A DNA stretch of 64,000 nt, taken from assembly GCF_032062175.1 (NCBI RefSeq), contig NZ_DAMBQK010000024.1, positions 1-64,000 of the forward strand, in the 5' to 3' direction. The stretch's first letter is position 1. Every line of letters begins with the position of its first letter. Origin of the DNA: Atlantibacter sp032062175. Its GTDB lineage: Bacteria; Pseudomonadota; Gammaproteobacteria; Enterobacterales; Enterobacteriaceae. The position numbers were made by a program, and so were the translations under genes. The notes under the pieces were generated by a model. It was given only the letters and a program-made list of their open reading frames with translations. It was not told the origin of the DNA and ran no database searches. Of this stretch, positions 25,591-34,110 are shown piece by piece.

Positions 25591-26721
25591 CTACAGATGA
25601 TTCCTGGCATACTCACTTTCAATCAGTGCTACCAATATATCTGACTCAGAAATCCCATGCATAACCGAAAGCCTCGTGAGTTTCTTTTTTATTTTAGCTG
25701 GAATCTTCAGCTCTGCTTTACGTTCTTTTTCCTTTTTTCGAAACAGCTTCAGTGCCCATGCTTTTTCCAGCTCATCCATCAACACGGCCTTATGCTTTCG
25801 TGGCTCACAAGAGGATATTTTTAAATCAAGGCGTTGTGGACTTATTTTCTTTTGATTTTTAGTTAGCTCATCAATCTGGTCATTCGTCCACCCCTGCCAT
25901 AAATCGAAAGTTGCACAAATAAAATGCCAGCGCTGAAAATTGTTAAGCGGATTCAGTGGAGGAGATACGCCTTTTTCTTTCATGGTGTTCCATACCCATA
26001 TGCACTGTTCTTTGTTTTTAATATCCATCCACGAGAAAGCTTGCTGAAAATCTTCCTGAGCTTTGGTCCAGGCTTTACCCACCTCCTTTATAAACTCACC
26101 AACATTCCTTAAATTAAACTCAGACAATGTATTTATGATGCACTCGGGAATATTTTCCATACCCACTACACGTTGGGAAAAACTGGGAAAGGAAACACCT
26201 CTGGCAGGTTTATCTTTTAAGGTAGAACCAGCAAATTCCTTAAGAAGTTCATCCAGGTCTTTTTCCGGTTTTTTTTCCATATCAGGAAATGACTGCAGCA
26301 AGCTATTTTTTTCTATTTCTTCTGATGCTTCAGGCAAATCAGGAGCACCTGATTCATGTTTTTCTTGCGGATCATTAAAATTAAATTCTGGCATAAGTCC
26401 ACCAAGCTTAACTTTCTCTTCTGACTGTTGAACACCTGCGAGCGGAGCTATAGCCAGATTTAGAGGTCTGATGCCGAGTGCCCGTGCTGAAAGTGGGTTA
26501 GCTTCATGTTCATTTCTCGGTGCAATGCTGTTGGCTCTGGCTTTTTCAAGAACTGCTCCCAAGTAAAAAAAATAAAAAAAGGCAGCGCGTGGCTCTTTCT
26601 CTAGCCACTTTAACTTGTTCTTTATCCACGCCCGCTTTTCAGCCAGTGTATTTTGCGAATCTGCTTTTTTCTCTTCCACCACGTTCCTCTTTCCACGACT
26701 GACTTCGTTAACAAACCCCAT
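25591..26721 (-). CDS. Unrecognised island protein with a ribbon-helix-helix-like C terminus
   Basis: A 376-residue, highly charged, Lys/Glu-rich protein. The middle (about residues 100-185) is low-complexity and acidic and probably disordered; a tryptophan-containing helical part follows (EVGKAWTKAQEDFQQAFSW, NFQRWHFICATFDLWQGW). The last 40 residues (IPAKIKKKLTRLSVMHGISE and the following ILVALIESEYA) look like a CopG/RHH DNA-binding unit, suggesting a partition- or repressor-like protein. No family recognised. ATG 26721 follows a G-rich site. It is divergent from alpA, with about 420 bp between, and has its own terminator. Confidence 0.75.
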   Translation of the reverse strand: MGFVNEVSRGKRNVVEEKKADSQNTLAEKRAWIKNKLKWLEKEPRAAFFYFFYLGAVLEKARANSIAPRNEHEANPLSARALGIRPLNLAIAPLAGVQQSEEKVKLGGLMPEFNFNDPQEKHESGAPDLPEASEEIEKNSLLQSFPDMEKKPEKDLDELLKEFAGSTLKDKPARGVSFPSFSQRVVGMENIPECIINTLSEFNLRNVGEFIKEVGKAWTKAQEDFQQAFSWMDIKNKEQCIWVWNTMKEKGVSPPLNPLNNFQRWHFICATFDLWQGWTNDQIDELTKNQKKISPQRLDLKISSCEPRKHKAVLMDELEKAWALKLFRKKEKERKAELKIPAKIKKKLTRLSVMHGISESDILVALIESEYARNHL

Positions 26722-27143
26722 CACTAAATCCCCCCGGGTGGGGCTATGGGCTCCTAGTTTACATATACAAAACGTGTACTAACAATAGTAATTACGATAT
26801 AAAAAAACAAAAAAAACGTAGTAAATTTGTAGTATCAAAAAGCAACATGAGACATTAATATCAATCAGTTACACCACACTCTCTCTTACAAATAGAGAAA
26901 CCACAGGGGAAAAGGAAGCATCCTTCTCTGAGAAACCTAAACATCGGAAGCCTTTCTTTTGTCGGACAGAATGAGATTGTTGTAGCTCGTAGATCACAGA
27001 CGTACCCAACCAACATTGTCATGAGAGCTTCAGAGCGGAGCGGTAAACATTTTTTTACGTAATCACCGGTACCTATGCCGGAGCAGGCAGTAGTAATTAA
27101 TCAATCCACTCCGGTATTCATATAGCGACCGGAGAATCCAGCA
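26722..27143. other. Divergent promoter region of the island
   Basis: About 420 bp, AT-rich near 26765-26860, between the minus-strand 377-codon gene and plus-strand alpA. No gene seen. The position suggests it holds both promoters and an AlpA or RHH operator, but no repeat was clear enough to name. Confidence 0.4.
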
Positions 27144-27350
27144 ATGAACATCAAGCCTTCCCTTCTCGAAGACCAGTTTGTCGATATGACTTTTATCACT
27201 CGGCTCACCGGGCTGACTGATAAGTGGTTTTACAAGCTTATTAAAGATGGAGTATTTCCAAAACCCATCAAACTGGGGCGCAGTTCCCGCTGGCTACAGA
27301 GTGAAGTCGAAGCCTGGCTTCAGGCCCGTATCGAAGAATCCCGCACTTAG
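27144..27350 (+). CDS. alpA: AlpA family (MerR-like HTH) excision regulator
   Basis: A 68-residue protein with the AlpA layout: FVDMTFITRLTGLTDKWFYK, LIKDGVFPKPIKLGRSSRWL, SEVEAWLQARIEESR. AlpA-type proteins activate integrase or excision genes of P4/CP4-57 elements. GGAGAATCCAGCA precedes the ATG. The integrase it would serve is not in the window. Confidence 0.92.
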   Translation: MNIKPSLLEDQFVDMTFITRLTGLTDKWFYKLIKDGVFPKPIKLGRSSRWLQSEVEAWLQARIEESRT

Positions 27351-27457
27351 CGTAAAGCCCTTCTCCACTCGTTAACAAAAATCCTGACCGTAATGCCTTA
27401 ACCGCGCCTCGCGCAGACTCCCGGCTGCCTGTCATTTATGTATTAAGGAATATCAAA

Positions 27458-27991
27458 ATGGACAATTCACCTTTGCTCAACCATTATCAGATCTGGCTTG
27501 ATGATTTTACTCGTATTAATGTGTTCCACGGCTTATGTCATCAGCAAATAACGCAGTGGCACCGACTGACTATAACGTCCTGCCTGATACCGGAAGGTCA
27601 TTCAGTCGAAGTAGTGATCCCTCAGTGCCTGCTGCCGTTAACCCGCACCGGGCTTATTGAGTCGTGTACTACCATTCCCCGTCTGACCAAGAACATCGAT
27701 TATTCCCTTCTGCCCGGAGTACTGCTCAGCGAATGTTACCGATTGGGGAAAAGTCGACTGGCGGACCAGTTGCAGATGTTGTTCCGTTTACATGCACGGC
27801 CAGGCATACGCCAGACGCTGACATTGCTGTGCTGGTGTGAACTGGTAACGGGCAAGGATATGAAGGAATGGTATGAACTGCATCTGTCGCTTCCTGACAC
27901 TCTGAAGCAATGGCTGGCAATAAAACAGCGTGCGTACCGGGGTCTTAAGGCTCTCACTGATGATTACATCCGTGCCACCCGGCCAGTGTGA
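27458..27991 (+). CDS. Conserved island protein of unknown function
   Basis: A 177-residue protein, mostly helical with a Leu-rich central part (LLPGVLLSECYRLGKSRLAD, LRQTLTLLCWCEL-like segment). It follows alpA by about 100 bp and AAGGA lies before its ATG. Such a gene is a frequent alpA neighbour in enteric islands, but I cannot give a function. Confidence 0.7.
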   Translation: MDNSPLLNHYQIWLDDFTRINVFHGLCHQQITQWHRLTITSCLIPEGHSVEVVIPQCLLPLTRTGLIESCTTIPRLTKNIDYSLLPGVLLSECYRLGKSRLADQLQMLFRLHARPGIRQTLTLLCWCELVTGKDMKEWYELHLSLPDTLKQWLAIKQRAYRGLKALTDDYIRATRPV

Positions 27992-28054
27992 GGGCCGGAT
28001 CATGCAGATACCCAAATGTTATATCGCACAACGTTAAACAGGTGAGATTGGCGC

Positions 28055-28383
28055 AATCAGCCAGCTTAATTCAGTTGATGACGAATGGTTCTGCCACCAC
28101 TGCTGGTGTCCGTTGATTTACCATCAGTCCACCAGAACATCAGCCCCGTGGTTCGAACATGATATGCCCTGTGGACAACCGGAAGCGCTGCTGCAGTCTC
28201 CTTACCTGACCCCGTCGATGTAAAACCTTCAGCTGTGGCGAAGCTACAGTGCCTACTGGCACAACTGTCACCGGTCATGACGACCACACAATGGCAATGT
28301 ACCAGATGCGGTCTGTCATATGGCGGTGAGAAGTGCTGCCCTCAATGTAGAAAAGGGATATACAGTCGGGAGATACGAATTTA
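28055..28383 (+). pseudogene. Broken putative zinc-ribbon protein gene
   Basis: Two frames together make one recognisable protein. Frame one (to TAA at about 28234) reads VDDEWFCHHCWCPLIYHQST, then APWFEHDMPCGQPEALL; frame two continues with LPDPVDVKPSAVAKLQCL and ends QCTRCGLSYGGEKCCPQCRK before TAG at 28383. The order of CxxC, PWFEHD and CxxCG..YGGEK..CxxC matches island zinc-ribbon proteins (DUF7828-like). No start codon is visible at the 5' end and a frameshift lies near 28200-28234, so the gene is inactive. Confidence 0.6.
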
Positions 28384-28711
28384 GCGATATGTACCAGGCA
28401 ATCATGGGATTGATTGGTACACCAGAAAGTTATTATATGGGGGGATATAACTTCGGAGTAAAAATCAATCACTTTTCATCACCCAGCCGCTAGTGCTGTT
28501 GGATTGATTATTAGTACTCCACGACGGGTTGGTAATATTAATTAACTAACTGATATATAAAAATATCATCTCAATATCACACCCTATACGGTCACTCGTA
28601 CACGACAGCCTGAATGGCTGGTATTACCCCCTCTAAATCCGTAACCACTTTAACAACCCATTACGGGTAAGGCTTTGCCCTGCCCGTAATTCATTACCCA
28701 AGGAAAATTAT
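28384..28711. other. Non-coding stretch before the YfjJ-like gene
   Basis: About 330 bp without a gene. Near 28660-28700 the sequence TTACGGG ... CCCGTAA forms an inverted repeat around the YfjJ-like promoter area, perhaps a leader hairpin. Confidence 0.35.
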
Positions 28712-29323
28712 ATGATTGATAATATCTATCTCGATAGGCGGCACGCACCATTCAACACCACTTACCTACAACGTATTATACGCGTTATAAATAATGCGAC
28801 TGCAGAGCACGCACGAACGATGGCAGTTCGGGTAGACCTGCGTCTTCCTGATGATATGCCCAATACTAGGCAAGGTCTGATATCTCGTTTCATTGAATCC
28901 CTTGATGCAAAGATTACAGCACGCTACCGAAGTAAGCTGAAGCAGGGTAAACGAACATATCCCTGCCACCTGCGAGATGCCTGGGTTCGGGAGGTGGGTG
29001 AGATTAATCAGAAATCGCATTACCACATGGTGTTGTTCGTGAATAACGATACGTTCAATGGACTGGGGAGTTACAAAGAAGACGGGACGGGCCTGGCGTC
29101 CCTGATACGAGAGGCCTGGCTGAGTGCTTTACAGCTTAGTCACAGCCCAGAGCACGGGACGCTAGCCCGCTTTCCCGATAATCCACTTTATTACCTGGAT
29201 ATTAATTCCCCCGGTTACAGCGAGGTTTATGATCAACTAACGTTTCGCTTGAGTTACTTCGCGAAAGAGAGAACCAAATCCTACAGCCGTGAAGAGCGAT
29301 CTTTTGGCTGTAGTCAGCGTTAA
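28712..29323 (+). CDS. Inovirus Gp2 family / YfjJ-like protein
   Basis: A 203-residue protein with the YfjJ pattern: DNIYLDRRHAPFNTTYLQRI start, VRVDLRLPDD, RDAWVREVGEINQKSHYHMV and NPLYYLDINSPGY. The HYH-type His cluster and the Arg residues recall rolling-circle replication initiators of filamentous phages (Gp2-like), so a DNA nickase role is possible but not shown. AAGGA precedes ATG 28712. This is the last recognisable island gene. Confidence 0.82.
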   Translation: MIDNIYLDRRHAPFNTTYLQRIIRVINNATAEHARTMAVRVDLRLPDDMPNTRQGLISRFIESLDAKITARYRSKLKQGKRTYPCHLRDAWVREVGEINQKSHYHMVLFVNNDTFNGLGSYKEDGTGLASLIREAWLSALQLSHSPEHGTLARFPDNPLYYLDINSPGYSEVYDQLTFRLSYFAKERTKSYSREERSFGCSQR

Positions 29324-29381
29324 TACCTCTTGAGGCATCTATCTAAGAGGACAATTACTTGGTAGGCAACTCCAGAAATTA

Positions 29382-29396
29382 ATGAATACCATTCAT
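29382..29396. promoter_or_regulatory. LysR-type palindrome upstream of the efflux gene
   Basis: ATGAA-TACCA-TTCAT followed by AG, a T-N11-A motif 84 bp before the pump start. Same pattern at 31476 and 60029; a 12-base block GAAATTAATGAA covering its left half recurs at 57088. Confidence 0.55.
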
Positions 29397-29479
29397 AGTC
29401 CTTATCCTCCCTCCTGTGATTATCAGCGAGCACAAACCCGTTAACATACCCCCTATCTCTTTATGTCCAACGGATCACC

Positions 29480-30682
29480 ATGCTTAATCAACAGGCACAA
29501 ACACAGTCGACTACAGCTAACAAAACAGGTCTCTCGTTTCTACTCATTCTCAGCGCCCTGATGGCTGTGACCTCTTTATCAACCGACATCTATCTTCCAG
29601 CTATGCCTGTCATGGCCAAAGATTTGCAGGGTGACGCAGAGCTGACAATCACAGGGTTCCTTATCGGTTTTTGCATTGCACAACTGATTTGGGGACCGAT
29701 TAGCGATCGTTATGGTCGTCGACTGCCGCTGTTTATCGGTTTAGGTCTATTCATCGTCGGCTCGGTGGGCTGCGCGTTATCAACGGATATCGTGCAAATT
29801 GTCTTCTGGCGTGTTTTTCAGGCGTTAGGTGCCTGTACCGGGCCGATGCTGGCACGAGCAATGATCCGTGACTTGTTTAGCCGTACTCGTGCTGCACAAA
29901 TGCTTTCGACTCTGATGATCATTATGGCCATCGCGCCGATTGCCGGGCCCCTGATAGGGGGGCAGATGATTAAAGTCACCTCGTGGCATGCCATTTTCTG
30001 GCTGCTGGCGATTATCGGAGCATTAATGCTGATGTCTTTATTCTGGCTACCGGAGACATTACCTGCCGAAAAACGCTCGCAAGCCTCCGTAACCAGAGCT
30101 TTTCACAACTACTATGCCTTGCTCACCAACGCCAGATACATGCGGTTTACTTTGTGCCTGACGTTCTACTACGTTGCAGCCTACGCCTTTATCACCGGTT
30201 CCCCGTTTGTGTACATCACTTACTTCGGGGTTGACCCGCAGCATTACGGTTGGCTGTTTGCAGTAAACATTGTTGGACTGATGGCGGTGAGCATGGTCAA
30301 CAGACGTCTGGTTCACCGCTATCCACTGGAAGCGTTGCTCAGGAATGCCGTATTCATTGCCGCTATTGCGGCAATAGTGCTGGCGGTCACCACCGGCCTG
30401 GGCGTAGGAGGAATTACCGTGATTGTCGGCGCTGTGTTCGTATTCTTCTCCATGAATGGCATCATCGCGGCGACATCCACGGCTTGCGCTCTGGACGCAG
30501 TGCCTAATGTGGCTGGCTCCGCATCGGCGCTAATGGGGGCATTACAATACGGCAGCGGCATCATCTCTTCACTGCTTCTTGCCTTGTTCAGTGATGGCAC
30601 ACCCTGGACGATGGGCTGGATAATTGCGTTGTTTACAGCAGCCAGCGCCCTTATGGCACTGACCGTTCAGATAAAAAAATAA
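29480..30682 (+). CDS. Bcr/CflA family multidrug efflux MFS transporter
   Basis: A 400-residue, 12-helix MFS protein. The Bcr/CflA hallmarks are clear: SLSTDIYLPAMPVMAKDLQ in helix 1, WGPISDRYGRRLPLFIGL (motif A) and RVFQALGACTGPMLARAMIR in helix 4. These antiporters export bicyclomycin, chloramphenicol or other small molecules. The upstream palindrome (29382) suggests control by a LysR regulator that also governs the nitroreductase. The gene lies just beyond the island edge. Confidence 0.9.
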   Translation: MLNQQAQTQSTTANKTGLSFLLILSALMAVTSLSTDIYLPAMPVMAKDLQGDAELTITGFLIGFCIAQLIWGPISDRYGRRLPLFIGLGLFIVGSVGCALSTDIVQIVFWRVFQALGACTGPMLARAMIRDLFSRTRAAQMLSTLMIIMAIAPIAGPLIGGQMIKVTSWHAIFWLLAIIGALMLMSLFWLPETLPAEKRSQASVTRAFHNYYALLTNARYMRFTLCLTFYYVAAYAFITGSPFVYITYFGVDPQHYGWLFAVNIVGLMAVSMVNRRLVHRYPLEALLRNAVFIAAIAAIVLAVTTGLGVGGITVIVGAVFVFFSMNGIIAATSTACALDAVPNVAGSASALMGALQYGSGIISSLLLALFSDGTPWTMGWIIALFTAASALMALTVQIKK

Positions 30683-30689
30683 AACGTCG

Positions 30690-31370
30690 TTATTGATGCC
30701 AGACGACACTTTCGTCCAGAAATACCCGCCCTTCCCTGTAACTCAGGGAGGGATGCGTTTTATCTGGGATCCCAAAAGAAATACCGTAAAGCAGCCTGAA
30801 GCCCTCAGGAACATTTAATATTCTACGCACCGTTTGGGCAAAATAACTCAGCACTGCCTGTGGAACGCCTGCGTAACCGCGAGCTGCCAGGGAAAGCAGG
30901 AATGTCTGGGCATACATACCGGCGTCAGAGGCTACGCGAACGTTGTCCCCTACAGCAGGAATGAACAGCAAGGCAACATGAGGCGCGCCGAAAAATCTCA
31001 CATTACGCTCGACCACTTCTGAGCGACTTAAGTTATCCCCCCGCGCAACGCCCAGTGCCTGATAGTACGAGCGCCCCTGCTCCGAAGCCCGTTGCCTGAA
31101 TGGCTCGGGATAAGCTTCTTTATCAAACGTAAAATCAAGACTGTAGTTCCCGGCCCTCAGATCTTCCTTCAGTGCGTGGCTTAATTCACGAAGTTTATCT
31201 CTTGCAACGATATGCAGGGACCAGGGTTGTGTATTGCAGTTGGATGGTGCGCATTGCGCTTCGAGCAAAATGTCTTTGAGGATATCGCTGGGGATAGGAG
31301 ATGGAAGAAAGGCTCTTGCCGAGTACCTGTTTTTTACTACCTCACTAAATGTTGGCTCTTGCGTACTCAT
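30690..31370 (-). CDS. Nitroreductase family FMN oxidoreductase
   Basis: A 226-residue nitroreductase-fold protein: VVKNRYSARAFLPSPIPSDI with the phosphate-binding Arg-Ser, APSNCNTQPWSLHIV for FMN, and GYAGVPQAVLSYFAQTVRRI in the C-terminal half. It probably reduces nitroaromatics or quinones with NAD(P)H. Convergent with the efflux gene (8 bp between ends). Two palindromes lie upstream (31399 and 31476). Confidence 0.9.
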   Translation of the reverse strand: MSTQEPTFSEVVKNRYSARAFLPSPIPSDILKDILLEAQCAPSNCNTQPWSLHIVARDKLRELSHALKEDLRAGNYSLDFTFDKEAYPEPFRQRASEQGRSYYQALGVARGDNLSRSEVVERNVRFFGAPHVALLFIPAVGDNVRVASDAGMYAQTFLLSLAARGYAGVPQAVLSYFAQTVRRILNVPEGFRLLYGISFGIPDKTHPSLSYREGRVFLDESVVWHQ

Positions 31371-31398
31371 TTGGTTCTCCGCCTGAAAGTAATTTGAA

Positions 31399-31413
31399 GT
31401 GAATGATTCACTC
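31399..31413. promoter_or_regulatory. Perfect palindrome near the nitroreductase start
   Basis: AGTGAAT-G-ATTCACT, 29 bp upstream of the ATG, in the region where a repressor or the RNA polymerase -10/+1 zone would lie. Confidence 0.45.
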
Positions 31414-31475
31414 TCTCCCGAACCATCCTGTCACATCAGGCTCATCGTTTTCATTCCCGGTTCCAGATTAGGTCT

Positions 31476-31490
31476 ATGAATTCCATTCAT
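31476..31490. promoter_or_regulatory. LysR-type palindrome upstream of the nitroreductase gene
   Basis: ATGAA-TTCCA-TTCAT followed by AG; identical outer bases to the site at 29382, 106 bp from the nitroreductase ATG, a usual distance for a LysR recognition site. Confidence 0.55.
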
Positions 31491-31592
31491 AGCGTCTATT
31501 TAAGCAGCGTAATTATCTTTAACCGCAACTTCGTTAATCTGGGTCTATCGCGTGAACACGCAAGCGGAAAATGGCTACAGCTGATGGACATA

Positions 31593-31613
31593 CCCCAGCC
31601 TGCGCGGCTGGGG
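31593..31613. terminator. Hairpin after the exported hydrolase gene
   Basis: CCCCAGCC / GGCTGGGG stem with a five-base loop, 17 bp beyond the hydrolase stop (minus strand). It lacks a U-run. Confidence 0.45.
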
Positions 31614-31629
31614 CGTCATCGGAGGCTAA

Positions 31630-32679
31630 CTAAATATTTTTATCGAAGAAGACGTCTAACTTTTGCATTGCCTGGTCAACGTATTTGGGCACCCAATACG
31701 TCTCGATATGGGTAGCGCCATCGATCAGGAAAAGTTCTTTGTCCTTCGTACCGGTGGCTTTCGCGAACGCGTCCTCAGTCATGTAGAGCGTATCCGCTTT
31801 TGTACCGGCAATCATCAGCAGCGGTTTATTGATGAGATTGATATGGTCCGTTACGTCAAAGCTCATCAAATCCAGAAGACTGCTGGTGGTGTATTTAAAC
31901 GTGGAGTTCGGGTGGGCGTGGGTTTTCCAGTAGTACTCGTAGCCCTGGCGATATAAGGCAAAAGGTAATTTAGCAATCTGTTCATCAGTCAGGTTGGCAT
32001 CGCCTGAGTAAAGCACTTCTCCTCCGGCAGCTTCCTGAGCACGCGCGTCAGAAGCCTGTTGAAGACGCTGCTGGATAGTATCCAGCTGTGAATCCTGCAT
32101 ACCGTTGCGGCGCACAAGGCCTGAATTAAACATGCTGATGGTTGCTATCGATTTGAACCGCTTGTCAGTTTCGGCCGCAACAAGTGAATACCCGCCGCCT
32201 CCACAAATACCCAGCAGACCAAGGCGGGCGGTATCTACACCGGGATACTGGCTAATGTAGTCAGCCATGCCGTGGATATCCTCAATGCGATTAGCGGGTT
32301 TATCCACGCTGCGAGGCATCCCACCGCTGGCACCCTGGTAAGCCGCGTCGGCGGTAATCGTGATGTAGCCCTGCTCGGCGAGACGCTGGGCATACAACCC
32401 GGCGACCTGCTCTTTTACGCCACCATTAGGATGTGCAACCACCACGGCAGGATATTTTTTGGCGGGATCGTAGTTAGCAGGGGTATAGACATTCGCAGCA
32501 ATCTGGATGCCATGCAGATCGTATTTCACCGGATGAATGTTGACCTTACCTTTGACGTTCTCGGTGATGGCTCCGTCATAGACGAGAGTGAATGGATTTT
32601 TTTTGTAATCAGCCGCATTGACTGAGGTCACCCCAGCCATTGCCGTGAGTAGCATTGCACTGATAAGCGTGAATTTCAT
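31630..32679 (-). CDS. Exported alpha/beta hydrolase, dienelactone-hydrolase-like
   Basis: A 349-residue hydrolase with a signal peptide (cleavage near VNA-A, residue 22). The nucleophile elbow is LGLLGICGGGGYSL: a Cys in the serine position, as in dienelactone hydrolases; the acid is likely in IAGTKADTLYM and the His in IDGATHIETYW. The oxyanion segment VVVAHPNGGVKEQ is also visible. It probably acts in the periplasm on an ester or lactone. Divergent from the Tat-type aldo/keto reductase with shared TGTCAG/CTGACA repeats between them. Confidence 0.85.
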   Translation of the reverse strand: MKFTLISAMLLTAMAGVTSVNAADYKKNPFTLVYDGAITENVKGKVNIHPVKYDLHGIQIAANVYTPANYDPAKKYPAVVVAHPNGGVKEQVAGLYAQRLAEQGYITITADAAYQGASGGMPRSVDKPANRIEDIHGMADYISQYPGVDTARLGLLGICGGGGYSLVAAETDKRFKSIATISMFNSGLVRRNGMQDSQLDTIQQRLQQASDARAQEAAGGEVLYSGDANLTDEQIAKLPFALYRQGYEYYWKTHAHPNSTFKYTTSSLLDLMSFDVTDHINLINKPLLMIAGTKADTLYMTEDAFAKATGTKDKELFLIDGATHIETYWVPKYVDQAMQKLDVFFDKNI

Positions 32680-32757
32680 GGTCTCTCCCGATGAGTGTCG
32701 GCCTTGTTATACAGGCTCGCGGAATCAAATTTGCAGGCTCAGATTAGGCGGGGAGGG

Positions 32758-32838
32758 CTGTCAGCATCGTGACAGGGAAATAACATTTTTGTCAGGAAAC
32801 AGGCTGGGATGGGAAAGCATTTCTGACAGCGCTGTCAG
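32758..32838. promoter_or_regulatory. Cluster of TGTCAG/CTGACA repeats in the divergent promoter
   Basis: CTGTCA-N6-TGACAG at 32758-32775, TTGTCAGG near 32790, and the perfect 16-base palindrome CTGACA-GCGC-TGTCAG at 32823-32838. The last arrangement recurs at 36232 before the cupin gene. Heavy-metal type OmpR-family regulators bind TGACA/TGTCA repeats, so the response regulator at 34.1 kb is the candidate (inference). Confidence 0.55.
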
Positions 32839-32929
32839 GTAACCGTCAGCTTTATGTTGGCAATCCAAAGGCAGAATGGTCTCGCTTAAATGAGATTCAT
32901 GTTCAATTTTCTGAGAAACGGAGCGATCA

Positions 32930-34096
32930 ATGAAAAGCCAGAATGCCCCAACAATGCCAGAGCGGCGCAAGCTATTAGTCGCCGGGGCGGGTATTGCCGC
33001 CGCCTCGCTGATTCCGCACGTATCAGCGGCGAGCCAATCCTCTCAGGTCGATTCATCCAGACAACCCAGCCAACGCAATGCTGCTCCTGGCAAGCGTAAA
33101 CTCGGGAAGCTGGAAGTTTCTGCCGTCGGTCTGGGCGTGCAGAACATGAGTCGTAAATACGACACCTCCGTTCCCTGGCGTCCCGAGATGATCAATGTTA
33201 TCCACCGGGCATTTGATGAAGGGGTAACATTCTTTGACGCTGCTGAAGCCTACGGCCCGTTTGAAGTCGAAAAAATTCTCGGGGAAGGCGTCGCCCCGTT
33301 CAGGGACAAAATCGTTATCGCCACCAAGTTTGGCTGGAACATTGACCAACAGACGGGTAAGCGTCTGCCGGGCCTTAACAGCAGACCTGAGCATATCCGA
33401 CAGGTCGTCGACAATATGCTCAAACGCCTGCGTACCGATCGTATTGACTTACTGTATCAACACCGGGTTGATCCACAGATCCCGATCGAAGATGTCGCTG
33501 GTGTGGTGAAAGATTTAATGGATCAAGGGAAAGTCCTGCACTGGGGTCTGTCTGAAATGGGCATCAACACGTTGAGACGCGCTCATGCAGCATTACCCGT
33601 TACCGCCGTACAAAGTGAATACTCCATGCTCTGGCGTGGCCCTGAAAAGCAGGTGCTTCCGGTGTGTGAAGAGCTGGGCATTGGGTTCGTGCCATGGAGT
33701 CCACTCGGCGTGCAATTTTTAACGGGCTGGATTGATGAGAATACCCGGTTCGCTGCCGGTGATTTCCGCGCGACAGAAACGCGTTTCTCGCCTGAAAACT
33801 TGCCACACAACTTACAGCTGGTTGAACTACTGAAATCCTGGGCAATACGAAAAAATGCGGCACCGGGACAGATTGCGCTGGCATGGCTCCTGGCGTGTAA
33901 ACCCTGGATTGTTCCCATCCCTGGCACCACCAATAAAGACCATATGCTGCAAAACACAGCGGCTACCACCGTGTCGCTAACTTCCGCTGAGATGACCGAG
34001 CTCACCCGCTCACTGGATGCCATCACTATCCAGGGTCAACGTCTGCCGGATGCTGTGCAAGTTTATTCTGATGTTGAAGCACCGTTGAAAAGTTAA
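32930..34096 (+). CDS. Aldo/keto reductase with twin-arginine signal
   Basis: A 388-residue AKR whose first 40 residues form a Tat leader (ERRKLLVAGAGIAAASLIPH then VSA-A). The catalytic tetrad is in place: Asp and Tyr in FFDAAEAYGPF, Lys in IATKFGWN, His in LLYQHRVDP. NADP-binding C terminus WIVPIPGTTNKDH is seen. Tat export implies the cofactor is loaded before transport. It closely resembles the cytoplasmic AKR at 58.1 kb minus the leader, suggesting duplication. It is 14 bp ahead of the response regulator gene, so probably one operon. Confidence 0.88.
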   Translation: MKSQNAPTMPERRKLLVAGAGIAAASLIPHVSAASQSSQVDSSRQPSQRNAAPGKRKLGKLEVSAVGLGVQNMSRKYDTSVPWRPEMINVIHRAFDEGVTFFDAAEAYGPFEVEKILGEGVAPFRDKIVIATKFGWNIDQQTGKRLPGLNSRPEHIRQVVDNMLKRLRTDRIDLLYQHRVDPQIPIEDVAGVVKDLMDQGKVLHWGLSEMGINTLRRAHAALPVTAVQSEYSMLWRGPEKQVLPVCEELGIGFVPWSPLGVQFLTGWIDENTRFAAGDFRATETRFSPENLPHNLQLVELLKSWAIRKNAAPGQIALAWLLACKPWIVPIPGTTNKDHMLQNTAATTVSLTSAEMTELTRSLDAITIQGQRLPDAVQVYSDVEAPLKS

Positions 34097-34110
34097 GAGG
34101 AAGTCCCGTT

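Larger units (their letters stand above)
19366..29323. mobile_element. Genomic island module of CP4-57/CP4-44 type, no integrase in the window
   Basis: Gene order cbtA-cbeA-DUF987-radC-klcA-DUF905-IrmA-like-unknown-yfjR-yfjQ-yfjP-unknown, then AlpA, unknown, broken zinc ribbon and YfjJ-like, is a well-known accessory block in enteric prophage-like islands. The flanks (amino-sugar cluster; efflux/nitroreductase genes) look like ordinary chromosome. I see no integrase, tRNA or flanking repeat, so limits are set by gene content only. Confidence 0.6.

Noticed and set aside
28275..28472. 65-codon minus-strand frame over the broken zinc-ribbon gene
   Set aside because: Antisense to recognisable zinc-knuckle sequence and without a ribosome site.
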